Notes: generated by a model not told the origin, from the letters alone. Shown: positions 51,908 through 62,062, numbered from the stretch's first letter. The stretch: 64,000 nt of DNA from Halalkalibacter urbisdiaboli (GCF_002156385.1 NZ_MVJM01000001.1:1161839-1225838), one strand, 5' to 3'. Made by a program: numbers and translations.

Positions 51908-52004
51908 ATTTGGCATGCGCATTTTTAGTATAACATGAAGAATTTTAAGTTTTTATTGAAAAATGTTGACAAACTATTAGCTGGTTTACTTTAAGTACAT
52001 AACT

Positions 52005-52637
52005 TCACAAAGTATTCAATTTGTTCTTCACAATAACAGATTGAAAATGAAATTTTCCGCCAACTATTTCTTTTGGTACCACTTCAAAGTATTCTATTAA
52101 AAATAACTCTGATAATAATTCAATTAGGGTTTCATCATCATAAAAGGAAAAAAATCGTTTAGGTGTATAATGATCCTCTTCCCAAATCCCCTCAGAATTT
52201 TCGCCACCATAAACTCCTAAGTAAAATAATCCAGACGGTTTTAATACCCTTTTTATTTCATTTAAAACTCCTTTAATGTCTTCTTTTGGAACGTGTAGTA
52301 GACAATTAAGAGCATAAATGGAATCAAAGTGATGGTTGGGAAAATCAAGATTATAAAAGCTCATTACATCAGCATTTAAACCCTTTTCCTTGCACAGTTT
52401 AATCATTTCAGGTGAAACATCGGTACTGAAGATATTTAAGCCTTGTTCTTTAAAATAAAGACTGTCTTTCCCTGTTCCTGCTCCAATTTCCAGTAAACTG
52501 CTATAATTTTCTCTATGTAAGTACTTCAAAAAAGTTTCTCTTTCTTTAACCTTCCAATCCTGTAAAATAGATGAATTTCTATCAATTGCTTTTTTGTTAT
52601 AAGACTCAGTAATATTCTTTTCAAATGTGCTTTTCAT
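52005..52637 (-). CDS. Class I SAM-dependent methyltransferase
   Basis: 210 aa behind AAAAGGGG. Motif I LLEIGAGTGKDSLYF, NIFSTDVSPEMIKLC, FDSIYALNCLLHVP and IKRVLKPSGLFYLGVYGG define a Methyltransf_11/25 enzyme. The C-terminal FFSFYDDETLIELL is common in small cassette-borne methyltransferases. Single gene between two IS110 elements. Substrate not deducible. Confidence 0.82.
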   Translation of the reverse strand: MKSTFEKNITESYNKKAIDRNSSILQDWKVKERETFLKYLHRENYSSLLEIGAGTGKDSLYFKEQGLNIFSTDVSPEMIKLCKEKGLNADVMSFYNLDFPNHHFDSIYALNCLLHVPKEDIKGVLNEIKRVLKPSGLFYLGVYGGENSEGIWEEDHYTPKRFFSFYDDETLIELLSELFLIEYFEVVPKEIVGGKFHFQSVIVKNKLNTL

Positions 52638-52689
52638 TTTATGTTCCCCTTTTTAACTTTTAACTTCTCTACTAAACTCCCTCTATATA

Positions 52690-53100
52690 GAAAGGTAAAT
52701 CTCTCGATTTCTCGTTTTTTCTCACTATTTCATAGCCATCCATTTTTAATAGACACCGAAAACATGGAATAAAGTTGTGTTTCAGGTATATTTTGGAGTT
52801 GAGAAGCAAAAAAGACTGTAGGTACCCAAACCACTATACCTAAAAAGTGGATATTTGGCTAAAGTATGGTCGCACTGGTGGATGTCTACATTTCTCATGG
52901 AGGTCAACCCTCCCATATCTCACAGAGTCTATGCTCCAAAATTCCTTCGTCCAACCTTTCCATGAGGTAGATGTCAGTTATGCTGCCCGACAGGATCTAT
53001 GTCCGTATTTTAGTTGATTTACTGACTAATCCGCGCTTCAAATGTCTATTAATTATTGAGATAAACTACTATAAAAGCCATGTTTTATACGTTGTATCGA
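52690..53100 (-). ncRNA. Candidate guide (bridge/seek) RNA region of the second IS110 element
   Basis: About 400 bp without an ORF downstream of the element 2 transposase. The stretch 52860-53020 is less A/T-rich and has short inverted segments. IS1111-group elements carry their guide RNA 3' of the transposase, and this layout (long 3', short 5' flank) fits. Position-based only. Confidence 0.35.
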
Positions 53101-53105
53101 GAATA

Positions 53106-54392
53106 CTAAGCTACCTTTGGCAATACAGCCATATGAGGAATATCCCTTAACATTCTGTCTTCACTAAACTCAAACTGCTTTTTACCCATTGCAAATAACA
53201 CTCGTATTAATTTATTACATAAAGCAATCAGTGACTGCATCTTTTTTAAAGGATTGTCAGGACGTTTTGTATAGTATTCATGTAAGGCTTTGAAAGCAGA
53301 ATTCTTAGCTACAAGGGGCATGACAACTCTAAACAAAAGGGCTCTTAGGTTTTTCCTGCCTCTTTTGGTTATTCTCGTTTGTCCCTTATGTTTGCCTGAT
53401 GTGTGTTCCATCAAGCTTAAACCTGCAAGTTTGATAATTTGACGAGGATGTGAGTAGTAACGTAGATCTCCAACCTCTGCAAAGAACCCAGCTATCGTAT
53501 CTTTTCCCACACCAGTAATTGCTAACATTTGGTGTACACCTGGTATTGGTTCTAATAGCTCGTCCCTTTTAACCTCTAGTTGTTCAAACTTCCTCGTAAT
53601 GAGTTCATATTTATCTAACAAAGTAGATAACTCTAATTTAGCTAAATCAGAACCCTCACGGATTCCAATGGAAGCACTAGCCGCCTTCTTTAATTCTGTT
53701 ATTCTACTTATGCCGACTGCACGTTTCACAGCCTTTCTTATATGAGTTAATATCTCTTGATCAGGGAGTTGAACTAACTCATGTGGTAGTAGATTCAGCT
53801 TTAATATTTGCAGAGCTGACAGCCCTTCCCAATCTTTAAAAACTGTTAGGAATTCAGGGAAGTATCGATCAATCCAATTGTGGATTTGCCCTTGTACTGC
53901 TTGTAGATCAACGGATAATTGATCGCGTATTTTTCTAGCGATTCTGAGATCGGCATATATTCCTTCTGGAATATTAGGTTCAGCGTATCTTCCGTCTTTC
54001 ACTAATTGAGCAATGACCTTAGCATCTTTCACATCATTCTTAGTTGGGGAATTATCATCTAATTCCTTTGTCTTCTTGACGTGCGCTGGATTGACAACCA
54101 CCAGCTTGAGATTAGTTTCTTTAAGATAATAAGCTAAATTAAGCCAATAGTGTCCCGTAGGTTCAACACCGATGATTACTTTATTCAGGTTTTGTTGATC
54201 CTGAATCTCTTTAATCCATTCAACAAATATATCAAAACTATCTCTCGCATTTTCAAAATATAGAGGTTTACCAAACTCCAAACCTCTGAAGTCTTGCGCA
54301 CGAGCTACGTGCTTGAATTTCGCAATATCAACACCTATAATTAGTGTTTGAGAAGTAATTTGAGCAATCTTATTATTTTGGTTATAATTCAT
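53106..54392 (-). CDS. IS110-family transposase (element 2, possibly IS1111 group)
   Basis: 428 aa from ATG 54392 (CAGGAGG 7 nt upstream; the frame extends to 54482). DEDD domain: IGVDIAKFKHVARAQDF, VIGVEPTGHYWLNLAYYL, KNDVKDAKVIAQLV. C-terminal domain: IPGVHQMLAITGVGKDTIAG, LAGLSLMEHTSGKHKGQTRI, KRGRKNLRALLFRVVMPL. Intact. It is only distantly related to element 1, so the two are independent insertions. Confidence 0.92.
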   Translation of the reverse strand: MNYNQNNKIAQITSQTLIIGVDIAKFKHVARAQDFRGLEFGKPLYFENARDSFDIFVEWIKEIQDQQNLNKVIIGVEPTGHYWLNLAYYLKETNLKLVVVNPAHVKKTKELDDNSPTKNDVKDAKVIAQLVKDGRYAEPNIPEGIYADLRIARKIRDQLSVDLQAVQGQIHNWIDRYFPEFLTVFKDWEGLSALQILKLNLLPHELVQLPDQEILTHIRKAVKRAVGISRITELKKAASASIGIREGSDLAKLELSTLLDKYELITRKFEQLEVKRDELLEPIPGVHQMLAITGVGKDTIAGFFAEVGDLRYYSHPRQIIKLAGLSLMEHTSGKHKGQTRITKRGRKNLRALLFRVVMPLVAKNSAFKALHEYYTKRPDNPLKKMQSLIALCNKLIRVLFAMGKKQFEFSEDRMLRDIPHMAVLPKVA

Positions 54393-54500
54393 TTTGAAAG
54401 CCTCCTGGAATATATGATTTGTCCTTTTTGCCGGCAAGCTTAGGACACTCATATCATACCAAGAGGTTATTTTTATGTTCAAATGCCATTTTTAATCATT

Positions 54501-54573
54501 ACAGGAATGCTGCCCGTTTGTTCAATAAGAAAAACAGCATCCCTTGTTGAAGAAATGCCCCCGATAGTTTAAG
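54501..54573. repeat. Intergenic repeat, two short units in tandem
   Basis: ACAGGAATGCTGCCCGTTTG then AACAGCATCCCTTGTTGAAG and AAATGCCCCCGATAGTTTAAG. Same family as 47848-47920. It sits just after the GNAT gene end. Confidence 0.5.
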
Positions 54574-54620
54574 TACATTCGTTCACGCTCTCTTAGTTAT
54601 TTAAATAAAGCAAGTTTTCT

Positions 54621-55178
54621 TTATTGAATACAATTACTCTTTGGGTTAACACTAACCTCTTTATCTTCACTATTTAAATAAAAGTATTGTAAATTTCCCT
54701 TAAGCTCTAAACCCTTATTAAATCCTAACTTCTTCATTAAATTAATTGACTTCTCATTATCTAATTCAACTGTTGCATCAATAGTAGTTAACCCCATTTG
54801 AGTAAATCCAAATAAAATAACTTCCTTCATTGCCTCATACATAAATCCGTTGCCCCAGTAGGCTTTAGATAAGTCGAATCCGACTTCTGCTATAAACTCT
54901 TCATTTTTTCTTCTTAAATAATGAAATCCAACTGTTCCAATAAACTTATTGCTATGTTTATGGAACAACCCCCATCTGCAACCTGAGTCCTCCATATGAA
55001 ATCTAATAATTTCTTCAGCTTCTTTTATATGTTTACATGGTTCAATATCCATATACCTTGTGACATCATTATCTGAAAAATGTAAATAAACTTCTTCGGA
55101 ATTATCAAAGGTTAATATTCGAAGGTTCACTCTTTCAGTTTCCAGTTCAGGAAACTCAGCGTTTTTTATATTTGGCAC
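54621..55178 (-). CDS. GNAT N-acetyltransferase (RimJ/RimL type)
   Basis: 185 aa, full GNAT fold: ELETERVNLRILTFDNSEEV, RWGLFHKHSNKFIGTVGFH, FIAEVGFDLSKAYWGNGFMY (acetyl-CoA loop), MGLTTIDATVELDNEKSINL and KKLGFNKGLELKG. The RimJ/RimL group acetylates protein N-termini, antibiotics or small amines; the substrate cannot be told. Single-gene unit with repeats at both ends. Confidence 0.85.
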   Translation of the reverse strand: MPNIKNAEFPELETERVNLRILTFDNSEEVYLHFSDNDVTRYMDIEPCKHIKEAEEIIRFHMEDSGCRWGLFHKHSNKFIGTVGFHYLRRKNEEFIAEVGFDLSKAYWGNGFMYEAMKEVILFGFTQMGLTTIDATVELDNEKSINLMKKLGFNKGLELKGNLQYFYLNSEDKEVSVNPKSNCIQ

Positions 55179-55286
55179 TTTTATGTCACCTCATATTTTT
55201 ATGTTCTTGCCAAAGATTCTTTATTCATATATTCTTTTTTCACTATCCTTGTACCGTTAGTCAAATAATCCCTAACCAATAGTTTA

Positions 55287-55370
55287 TTTTAACATAAATT
55301 TCCTTTCGGCAGTCATAAAAAGAAAAAGGCATCCCTGCTTTTATTACAGAAATGCTCCCGTTACATTAAG
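55287..55370. repeat. Intergenic repeat, long form copy 2
   Basis: TTTTAACATAAATTTCC and GGCATCCCTGC...AGAAATGCTCCCGTTACATTAAG follow the same order as 47848-47920, with insertions. Confidence 0.55.
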
Positions 55371-55379
55371 TGAATTTGC

Positions 55380-55426
55380 AAAATAAAGAGCTTGCAGGTC
55401 ACCTAATAAGAAGACCACAAGCTCTA
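55380..55426 (-). terminator. Terminator of the PTS EIIC/GH3 operon
   Basis: AGAGCTTG (55387-55394) and CAAGCTCT (55418-55425), extended by GGTC/GACC inside. On the minus strand TTTATTTT follows. The remaining 55427-55505 holds nothing clear. Confidence 0.65.
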
Positions 55427-55505
55427 AATTAATTATTCCACCTTAAAAACATGTCTATTTATTTACTTAACTATAAGAAAGCAATTTATGATGACAATTT
55501 TTCTA

Positions 55506-56750
55506 CTAATTACACATCTCTTCTGATTTTTCTTGTTCCTTGTTCCATTCTTGTTTGTCGTATACTTTAAAGAACGGAAACCAAATAAGGAACATGATTG
55601 CTAATACAACTGCGAGTAAAATTAATCCCGTTATTCCAGAAATAATGTATGTTGAAATACCAAGTGGTGTATACCAGAGTTGGAATAGCATGCTCGGAAT
55701 TGGAACAAGTCCACTATTAAGAGCAATGTATACAATGATTGGTGATATTAATGCATTTAACCAGAAAGGTAGCATTAGGATTGGATTAAAAGCTACTGCT
55801 CCATAAACAATTGGTTCGTTAATATTAAACAATGATGGAACAATTGTTGTCTTCCCAATGGCTTTCAGTCGAGAGGATTTCGCAAAGAATAGCAAAATCA
55901 CCAATGGTAGTGTTGCACCTAAACCACCGACTCCAAGCCAGCCAGAGAAGAACGTTTCAAATGTATTAATATTAGCTGGATCTAAGCCTTGTTCAACTAG
56001 CGACGAATTCTCATTAATCGCTTGGAGCCAGATAGGCATTAAGATTGGCATTAATACCCATGGACTTATCCCGAATGAATAGAGGAAAACGAGGATGAAA
56101 TTAATGATTACAAATCCGGCAAAGCTTTGACTAATTAAGGTAAGTGGTTGAAGCATTCCTAATATCACATCAAACATATCAATTTGAAGTTGATAAATAA
56201 ATACCCACCCTACAAGTAAGATCAAGGTGATTGGAACTAATGAATCAACCCATTCTATGATAAACTCTGGAAGTTCACTATCTTTTTTAAAGAATGAAAA
56301 TTGTTTAAAGATACTCATTATTAAGCCTACAAACATACCGACAATTAGCGCGTTCATCATTCCAGATGGCCCAAGTCTTTCTAACATAAAGCTAATGTTC
56401 CCATCATCTGAAATTGTTGGTGATAAAAGCATTAAATATAATGATAGTCCCGTTGCACCAGCAATGATTTTGTTTTTATGATAGCCTTTTTTATCCAAAA
56501 TATAGTATGGAGTTAGGAAAGAAATAAACAATCCAAATAAACCAAAACTGAATGTGGTTATTGGTGATAAATCAGGCAACCAAGTTATAAAATCATTTAA
56601 AATTGAGAATAAGGTTAATAATGAACCAACAAGTATCATTGGTAATATAACCATGATTGCTTCAGAAATGGAGGAAACCCACACATTTTCAGTAAACTTG
56701 TTTAGTTTCGGTGCAAACTTTTCATTCATCCAATTAATTAATTTATCCAC
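55506..56750 (-). CDS. PTS sugar transporter EIIC (lactose/cellobiose type)
   Basis: 414 aa with ~9-10 membrane helices. The N-terminus (LINWMNEKFAPKLNKFTENV) and FNINEPIVYGAVAFNPILMLPF are hallmarks of the Lac/cellobiose (CelB) EIIC family. No EIIA or EIIB is encoded nearby, so it must share subunits encoded elsewhere. It starts directly after the GH3 gene stop. Confidence 0.88.
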   Translation of the reverse strand: MDKLINWMNEKFAPKLNKFTENVWVSSISEAIMVILPMILVGSLLTLFSILNDFITWLPDLSPITTFSFGLFGLFISFLTPYYILDKKGYHKNKIIAGATGLSLYLMLLSPTISDDGNISFMLERLGPSGMMNALIVGMFVGLIMSIFKQFSFFKKDSELPEFIIEWVDSLVPITLILLVGWVFIYQLQIDMFDVILGMLQPLTLISQSFAGFVIINFILVFLYSFGISPWVLMPILMPIWLQAINENSSLVEQGLDPANINTFETFFSGWLGVGGLGATLPLVILLFFAKSSRLKAIGKTTIVPSLFNINEPIVYGAVAFNPILMLPFWLNALISPIIVYIALNSGLVPIPSMLFQLWYTPLGISTYIISGITGLILLAVVLAIMFLIWFPFFKVYDKQEWNKEQEKSEEMCN

Positions 56751-59048
56751 TTAAAAGTCCACCTTTACAGTTTTATTTGCATGATTAACTCGGTCAATCA
56801 ACTGATCTAATGCAGCATCAGCATTATTGTTATCCATCCATTTTTGTCCAAATAGAGAAATCACCGCTGGAATTGTACATTCCCTTAGGAAAGATAATGT
56901 GTATTCATCTTCCATATTCAACTCATCACTTAGCTGAGCGAAGAAATCCATGATAATTTTTTTACCATTTTCGTCTTGTAACCATTCTTTTGTTACACTT
57001 CTTGGTGTAAATACACGTTTCTTTACTTCAGTTGAAGTCACATGTATCGCAGTTGATAAGCGAATGTCCGCTACTGAACCTCCGACAAAAAGATTAAATA
57101 ATCCTGTTTCAACACGCCATCCTTGTAACTCCACATCATAATATGCAAAATCACGTTTCGTTAAAGTGAAGGTAATCTGCTTAGCTTCGCCAGGGTGTAG
57201 ATTAACTTTTTCGAATTTTTTTAGTTCTTTTACTGGGCGAATTACACTAGAATCCTGATCATTCACATATAGTTGGACCACTTCCTTTCCTGCCATAGCA
57301 CCACTATTGCGAACCTTTACAGATACTTCAACTGTTTCATTATCATTTATTACTTCTTTATTTACTTGTATCGATTCATACGAAAATTCTGTATAAGATA
57401 AACCATGTCCAAAGGGGAACAGTGGCTTGATATTCTTTTTGTCATAGTACCGGTATCCAACGAAGATACCTTCATGATAATGAACCTTGCCATTTTCACC
57501 TGGGTAAGTTAAATGCGCCGGATTATGGTCCATATGTTCAGGGAATGTTTCCGATAGCTTACCTGATGGATTGGCTAACCCGAATAAAATTTCAGCAATT
57601 GCACTTCCACCTGCTTGTCCAGCGAACCACCCTTCAATTAAGGCAGGTACTTGATCTACCCACCCAGTCATTGTAAGTGGCGAACCATTCGATAAGACAA
57701 CTGCCGTATCAGGTTGTTCTTGTACCACAGATAAGATTAGATTGATCTGCGAGTTTGGCAATTCAGTCACTTCTTTATCAAATCCCTCTGCTTCCTCTAA
57801 CTCTTCTGGTATTCCCGCAAATATTATGACTTTATCAACTTGTTTTGCTAAAGCAATCGCTTCTTGCTGATTCATTTCATTTTCACCTGGATCATAATCA
57901 TTATATCCATCCACATAATGAATCGTAATTTCATCACCAGCAATTTCCTTGATTTTTTCCAATGGAATATCTAAACGATACGGTGTAACCATCGCACTCC
58001 CACCTTTACCACCAATTCGAGGATTAATGGCATGTTTGCCGATCACTAACACCGATTTCGTTTTCTCTTTTTTAATCGGCAAGACATCGTTATCATTTTT
58101 CAATAACACTGTCCCTTCGACAGCTACTTGTTTTGCGACTAAGTGATGATGGTCGAAGTCATAAGCGTTTTTCTTCATTTTCTTTCCTTGAATTGCTTTC
58201 ACAACTAATTCAAGGATACGCTTTACACTAGCATTAACTACAGCCTCATAGACCTCGCCATTACGAATCTGTTTTACTAATTGTTTTTGCCTAGAAAGAG
58301 ATGGTCCTGGCATTTCAATATCTAGTGTAGCTTGCAATGCCTTTAAGCGATTTGTCACAGCTCCCCAGTCAGAAATCGTTACACCGTTATAATTCCATTC
58401 ATTCCGTAAGATATGGTTCATCAAAAGCGGATTCTCTTCCGAGCGGTAACCATTGACCTTATTATAAGAAGTCATGACAATCCAAGGATTCGATTTTTTA
58501 ACAGCTATTTCAAAAGCAGGTAAATAAATTTCACGCAATGTTCGTTCGTCAACTTCTGAACTAATTGTCATCCGTTCAAATTCAGAATTATTCGCTGCAT
58601 AGTGTTTAAGTGAAGTGCCAATTCCGTTTTCTTGTAAACCATTAATATAGGCACTTGCTATTTCACCTGCTAAGATCGGATCTTCCGAAAAATATTCGAA
58701 GTTTCTCCCCCCTAATGGAGTTCGTTTGATATTTACTCCAGGTGCCAAAAGCACATGAACATCGTAATAATGACATTCATTTGCTAATGATTCTCCTACT
58801 TGGTTTGCTAAAACGACATTCCAAGTTGAAGCGAGCGCTCCCAAAATTGGAAAGGCTGTTGCTGGATGATTCCCCTCGAAAATACCAGTAGTATTAATGT
58901 CGATTGGTTTGCGAACACCATGAGGACCATCCACCATAATAACCTCCGGAATATCGGAAACACCTCCAATCTCCCACATCCCTTTTCCAAATAGTAAAGA
59001 AACCTTTTCTTCTAATGTTAATGTTAAAAGGATTTCATCAATTTTCAT
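56751..59048 (-). CDS. Beta-glucosidase/xylosidase, GH3
   Basis: A 765-aa cytoplasmic protein (no signal peptide). GH3 N-domain: MVDGPHGVRKP, GTSLKHYAANNSEFERMTIS (KH motif) and TISDWGAV with the nucleophile Asp. C-domain: VLVIGKHAINPRIGGKGGSA. A fibronectin III-like domain closes it (VKVRNSGAMAGKEVVQLYV). It cleaves beta-linked oligosaccharides entering through the adjacent PTS EIIC. The cre-like palindrome upstream suggests CcpA repression. ~77-residue tail (GH3 unusual) follows the FnIII domain. Confidence 0.9.
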   Translation of the reverse strand: MKIDEILLTLTLEEKVSLLFGKGMWEIGGVSDIPEVIMVDGPHGVRKPIDINTTGIFEGNHPATAFPILGALASTWNVVLANQVGESLANECHYYDVHVLLAPGVNIKRTPLGGRNFEYFSEDPILAGEIASAYINGLQENGIGTSLKHYAANNSEFERMTISSEVDERTLREIYLPAFEIAVKKSNPWIVMTSYNKVNGYRSEENPLLMNHILRNEWNYNGVTISDWGAVTNRLKALQATLDIEMPGPSLSRQKQLVKQIRNGEVYEAVVNASVKRILELVVKAIQGKKMKKNAYDFDHHHLVAKQVAVEGTVLLKNDNDVLPIKKEKTKSVLVIGKHAINPRIGGKGGSAMVTPYRLDIPLEKIKEIAGDEITIHYVDGYNDYDPGENEMNQQEAIALAKQVDKVIIFAGIPEELEEAEGFDKEVTELPNSQINLILSVVQEQPDTAVVLSNGSPLTMTGWVDQVPALIEGWFAGQAGGSAIAEILFGLANPSGKLSETFPEHMDHNPAHLTYPGENGKVHYHEGIFVGYRYYDKKNIKPLFPFGHGLSYTEFSYESIQVNKEVINDNETVEVSVKVRNSGAMAGKEVVQLYVNDQDSSVIRPVKELKKFEKVNLHPGEAKQITFTLTKRDFAYYDVELQGWRVETGLFNLFVGGSVADIRLSTAIHVTSTEVKKRVFTPRSVTKEWLQDENGKKIIMDFFAQLSDELNMEDEYTLSFLRECTIPAVISLFGQKWMDNNNADAALDQLIDRVNHANKTVKVDF

Positions 59049-59138
59049 TATCGTATCAACTCCTGATGTAATATTTATTTATGCATTTCCTCTAAGTTAT
59101 TTGTGTTAATTAACTTACAGTCACATTTTAATATTCAT

Positions 59139-59153
59139 CGTAAACGTTTACAC
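59139..59153. promoter_or_regulatory. Candidate cre/LacI-type operator upstream of the GH3 gene
   Basis: GTAAACGTTTAC is a perfect 12-bp palindrome; on the minus strand TGTAAACGTTTACG matches cre except its last base. It lies ~92 bp upstream of the GH3 start. Confidence 0.6.
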
Positions 59154-59237
59154 TGTTATATTTGTTGTGTTTCAAGGCATTTTTTGTTGTATTTGTCAAA
59201 GTAATCATATATTCACATTAGAGAAAATCAAAAGAAA

Positions 59238-59282
59238 ACAAAAAACATCCCTGCTGATAGCAAGAATGCCTTGATTATACTA
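59238..59282. repeat. Intergenic repeat, short form
   Basis: AAAAACATCCCTGC, a short loop, CAAGAATGCC and TGATTATACTAG match the repeat family's hairpin and tail. It overlaps the end of the AraC-GH39 gene region. Confidence 0.4.
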
Positions 59283-61778
59283 GATGATTTTGTTAAGAGT
59301 AATTAATTGCACACCAAAAGATGGAATTTCCATTGTCAGTTCCAAGGAGGAATCAACAATAACCTGTTCTGTCCTAATCTTTGGACCACTTCTTTTTTTC
59401 AAATAATTAATTTCCTCTGTGGAAGGAGATTCAGGCGCACCCATCGCTAACCACTCATCAAAGACAGAGCCATGCTTGCGGTCCAACTGATAGTGCGTAT
59501 ATTTATAAACACCGGATATGTTATGAATCTTCATTTCAAGACTTATCTGTTCTTTTAATTCAAACACACTGTACCGATTTTTTTCCGAAATACCTGACCA
59601 GTCTCCTTCCATAAACAGTTGATCCACATGATTATAGTTAAAGGCAAGTATTTGGATGTTCTCGTTTTTCTTCGTTATGATATATTGGTCGCCTTTCGCA
59701 AGAATGTGAGAACCTAATTTTTTCAGCAAATAGTAAGCATAGTAGGAAGGCTTCTTTAAGCCTTGTATATTCATTAAGCCAAATCCACCGTGAAAAATTG
59801 AAGTACCCGCAAGGAATTCCTCAAAGATGTCGGTGAATGTCCAAAAACCTAATGACTGAACCTTGCCAATTGAATCAAGGACATGCTTGATAATAAACGG
59901 ACCCATGAACATCGTATCATGAATAAGATTCCTCGAAAAAAGGGAAAAATTCCACTCTGTAACATGTAGACTTAAATCGTTACGATTAGCACGAGATAAT
60001 GTTTCTTGCACACTACTAATTATTTCTTGATAAAAAGTTGCTTGCTTTGTTTCAGTTAATCTTGTTGATTTCGCTTCCCCTGTATCCATGTACTCGGAAT
60101 ACATATGAAACGAAATAAAATCAATCGGCACTTCATTTTGTTCGCAAAAAGTGAGGAATTCTGTCAGCCATGTTTTTTGTAAGACTGTACCATAGTTGAG
60201 GGCAGGTCCTCCTACTTTCAATTCAGACGAAACTGACTTTATTGCATTCACTGTCGCTAGATAGAATTCGAAATACTCTTCACGGGTTCCGGACCAGCAG
60301 ATTCCTTCTAAATCTGGCTCATTCCAGACCTCAAAATACCATTTCCGTACTTCCTCAATTCCATAACGATGAACACAATGCCGAATAAAATTCTCGACTA
60401 AACCCATCCACTTTTTCATATCATGAGGCGGGGCAATATTGCCTTTCCACCAAAATATCGTCTCATCAGAACGTCTTAAACTAGACGGCATAAAACCCAA
60501 TTCTACAAAAGGATGTGTATTATTCTTAATGAGGAAATCGTATAATTTATCAACGTAATTCCAATTATAAATACTTTTCCCCTCGGGAGTTTCATTATAT
60601 ACCATCATTTCATCATTAAAGATTCCATGGAATCGAATGTACTGAAAATCTAATTCTTCTTTCAACATAAGAAATTGCTCTTGCCAATCTGAACGAAGCC
60701 CTTCTGCCGCTCTTCCCGCAGTCGTTAATGATTGCCAATATTGCTCATACGATTGTCCAGGTTGTTTCAAATCAACTTCCACGCGAAGGTGGTCTATCGT
60801 AGTGAGTTGATTTACAATACGATATTCTTCACCAGGCAAATATTCAAATAAGTTTTCTAATGTGTTTACTTTTGAAATTTCTAAATAAATACCATTGGGC
60901 GTTTCTTCGATTATTAATGGGATTAACGGTGGAAGTAGTGATTGATGCTCAAAATGTTGCTGACGATAAGCGGTTGGTGTCATCCCAAACTTCTCTTTAA
61001 AACTCTTGTTAAATGCTTTAGTATTTGCAAACCCGCAATCAAAGGAAATATCCAAAACGCTTTTGTCTGATTCTATCAATTGACTTGCCGCTTTATCTAA
61101 CCTAATTAAAGTTAAATATTTCTTAAAAGACAAGCCCATTTTATCCTTAAAAAAGTGAGAAAAATAATAAAAACTAAGATGTTCTATTTCAGCCATTTCA
61201 TTTAATGATAGATTTCTCATATAATTTTCATCAATGTATTTAATAATTCTCTTAAACCGATCCATATCATGGTTATTGGATCTGACCATTTCCACATCTC
61301 TCAGTTCATGAGGAAAAGAGCGAAATAAATGTCCGATTAATAAATAAAGAATCCCTACTAGGTTTGATTGATATCCTTTTACACGTTTATTGAATTCCCA
61401 TGCCATTTGTGCAAGATAACGCCGGATAACATCATATGCTTCTCGTTGCTCTGTATCTTGTGAATGACAGTGAAATATTACCTTTTCTAATTCAGGAATA
61501 TAATGATTCGTCAGCTCAAGATCAATTTGTAATGTTAACAACACATTTTCCGATTCAATTTTATTAATTTTATGTACATTCATACTATTTATCACGATTA
61601 AATCTCGTTCATTTAATATATACCGCTTATTTTCAACAATTAACTCAATAGATCCTTGCACCACAAAAATAAGTTCAATTTCCTTGTGCCAGTGAAATGG
61701 AATATAATCCACACTATTGATAAACATTTTAAAAGGTAAATTTTCTTGAAGTTCAATAAACTCGTAATTATGCCTCAT
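59280..61778 (-). CDS. AraC-type regulator fused to GH39 glycosidase domain
   Basis: 832 aa from ATG 61778 (the frame extends to 61787, where the start abuts AAAGGA). N-terminal cupin sensor (DYIPFHWHKEIELIFVVQGS), AraC double HTH at ~185-285 (LSLNEMAEIEHLSFYYFSHF and VLDISFDCGFANTKAFNKSF), then a ~540-residue GH39 region (FEVWNEPDLEGICWSG with the acid/base Glu; LHVTEWNFSLF with the nucleophile Glu). The domain may be active or act as a sugar sensor. It is adjacent to and co-oriented with the EIIC/GH3 operon, so it probably activates it. Confidence 0.85.
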   Translation of the reverse strand: MRHNYEFIELQENLPFKMFINSVDYIPFHWHKEIELIFVVQGSIELIVENKRYILNERDLIVINSMNVHKINKIESENVLLTLQIDLELTNHYIPELEKVIFHCHSQDTEQREAYDVIRRYLAQMAWEFNKRVKGYQSNLVGILYLLIGHLFRSFPHELRDVEMVRSNNHDMDRFKRIIKYIDENYMRNLSLNEMAEIEHLSFYYFSHFFKDKMGLSFKKYLTLIRLDKAASQLIESDKSVLDISFDCGFANTKAFNKSFKEKFGMTPTAYRQQHFEHQSLLPPLIPLIIEETPNGIYLEISKVNTLENLFEYLPGEEYRIVNQLTTIDHLRVEVDLKQPGQSYEQYWQSLTTAGRAAEGLRSDWQEQFLMLKEELDFQYIRFHGIFNDEMMVYNETPEGKSIYNWNYVDKLYDFLIKNNTHPFVELGFMPSSLRRSDETIFWWKGNIAPPHDMKKWMGLVENFIRHCVHRYGIEEVRKWYFEVWNEPDLEGICWSGTREEYFEFYLATVNAIKSVSSELKVGGPALNYGTVLQKTWLTEFLTFCEQNEVPIDFISFHMYSEYMDTGEAKSTRLTETKQATFYQEIISSVQETLSRANRNDLSLHVTEWNFSLFSRNLIHDTMFMGPFIIKHVLDSIGKVQSLGFWTFTDIFEEFLAGTSIFHGGFGLMNIQGLKKPSYYAYYLLKKLGSHILAKGDQYIITKKNENIQILAFNYNHVDQLFMEGDWSGISEKNRYSVFELKEQISLEMKIHNISGVYKYTHYQLDRKHGSVFDEWLAMGAPESPSTEEINYLKKRSGPKIRTEQVIVDSSLELTMEIPSFGVQLITLNKII

Positions 61779-62049
61779 ATCTAGCATTCCTTTCTTAGTG
61801 TGGGATGGTCATTTTATAATGTACATGATAGGGTTGGTAGGAGCAAGTGAGATAGAAACATCGAAGAAAAGTATTTGGTTATTAAAATATATCTAAGGTA
61901 CTTAATTCTGTGTATAAGTTAAAATATGAACGCACCCTTTAGCAACCTATGTAGCAGAACTGCATCTAAAAAATTCTTTTACCTTTTTAAACTAAACTGA
62001 CCCGTTAAGTAAATACATACTCTCATAAAGTTTTAAAAAGTGAATACCC
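61779..62049. other. Gap upstream of the AraC-GH39 gene
   Basis: No plausible ORF. It holds a short repeat core CGCACCCTTTAGCAACC at 61930-61946 and presumably the AraC-GH39 promoter. No clear promoter pair is seen. Confidence 0.4.
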
Positions 62050-62062
62050 TTGCTGCGCAGTA
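62050..62062. repeat. Solo MITE-like end
   Basis: TTGCTGCGCAGTA, identical to the left inverted repeat of copy 1 at 35328. The rest of the element is absent. Confidence 0.4.
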
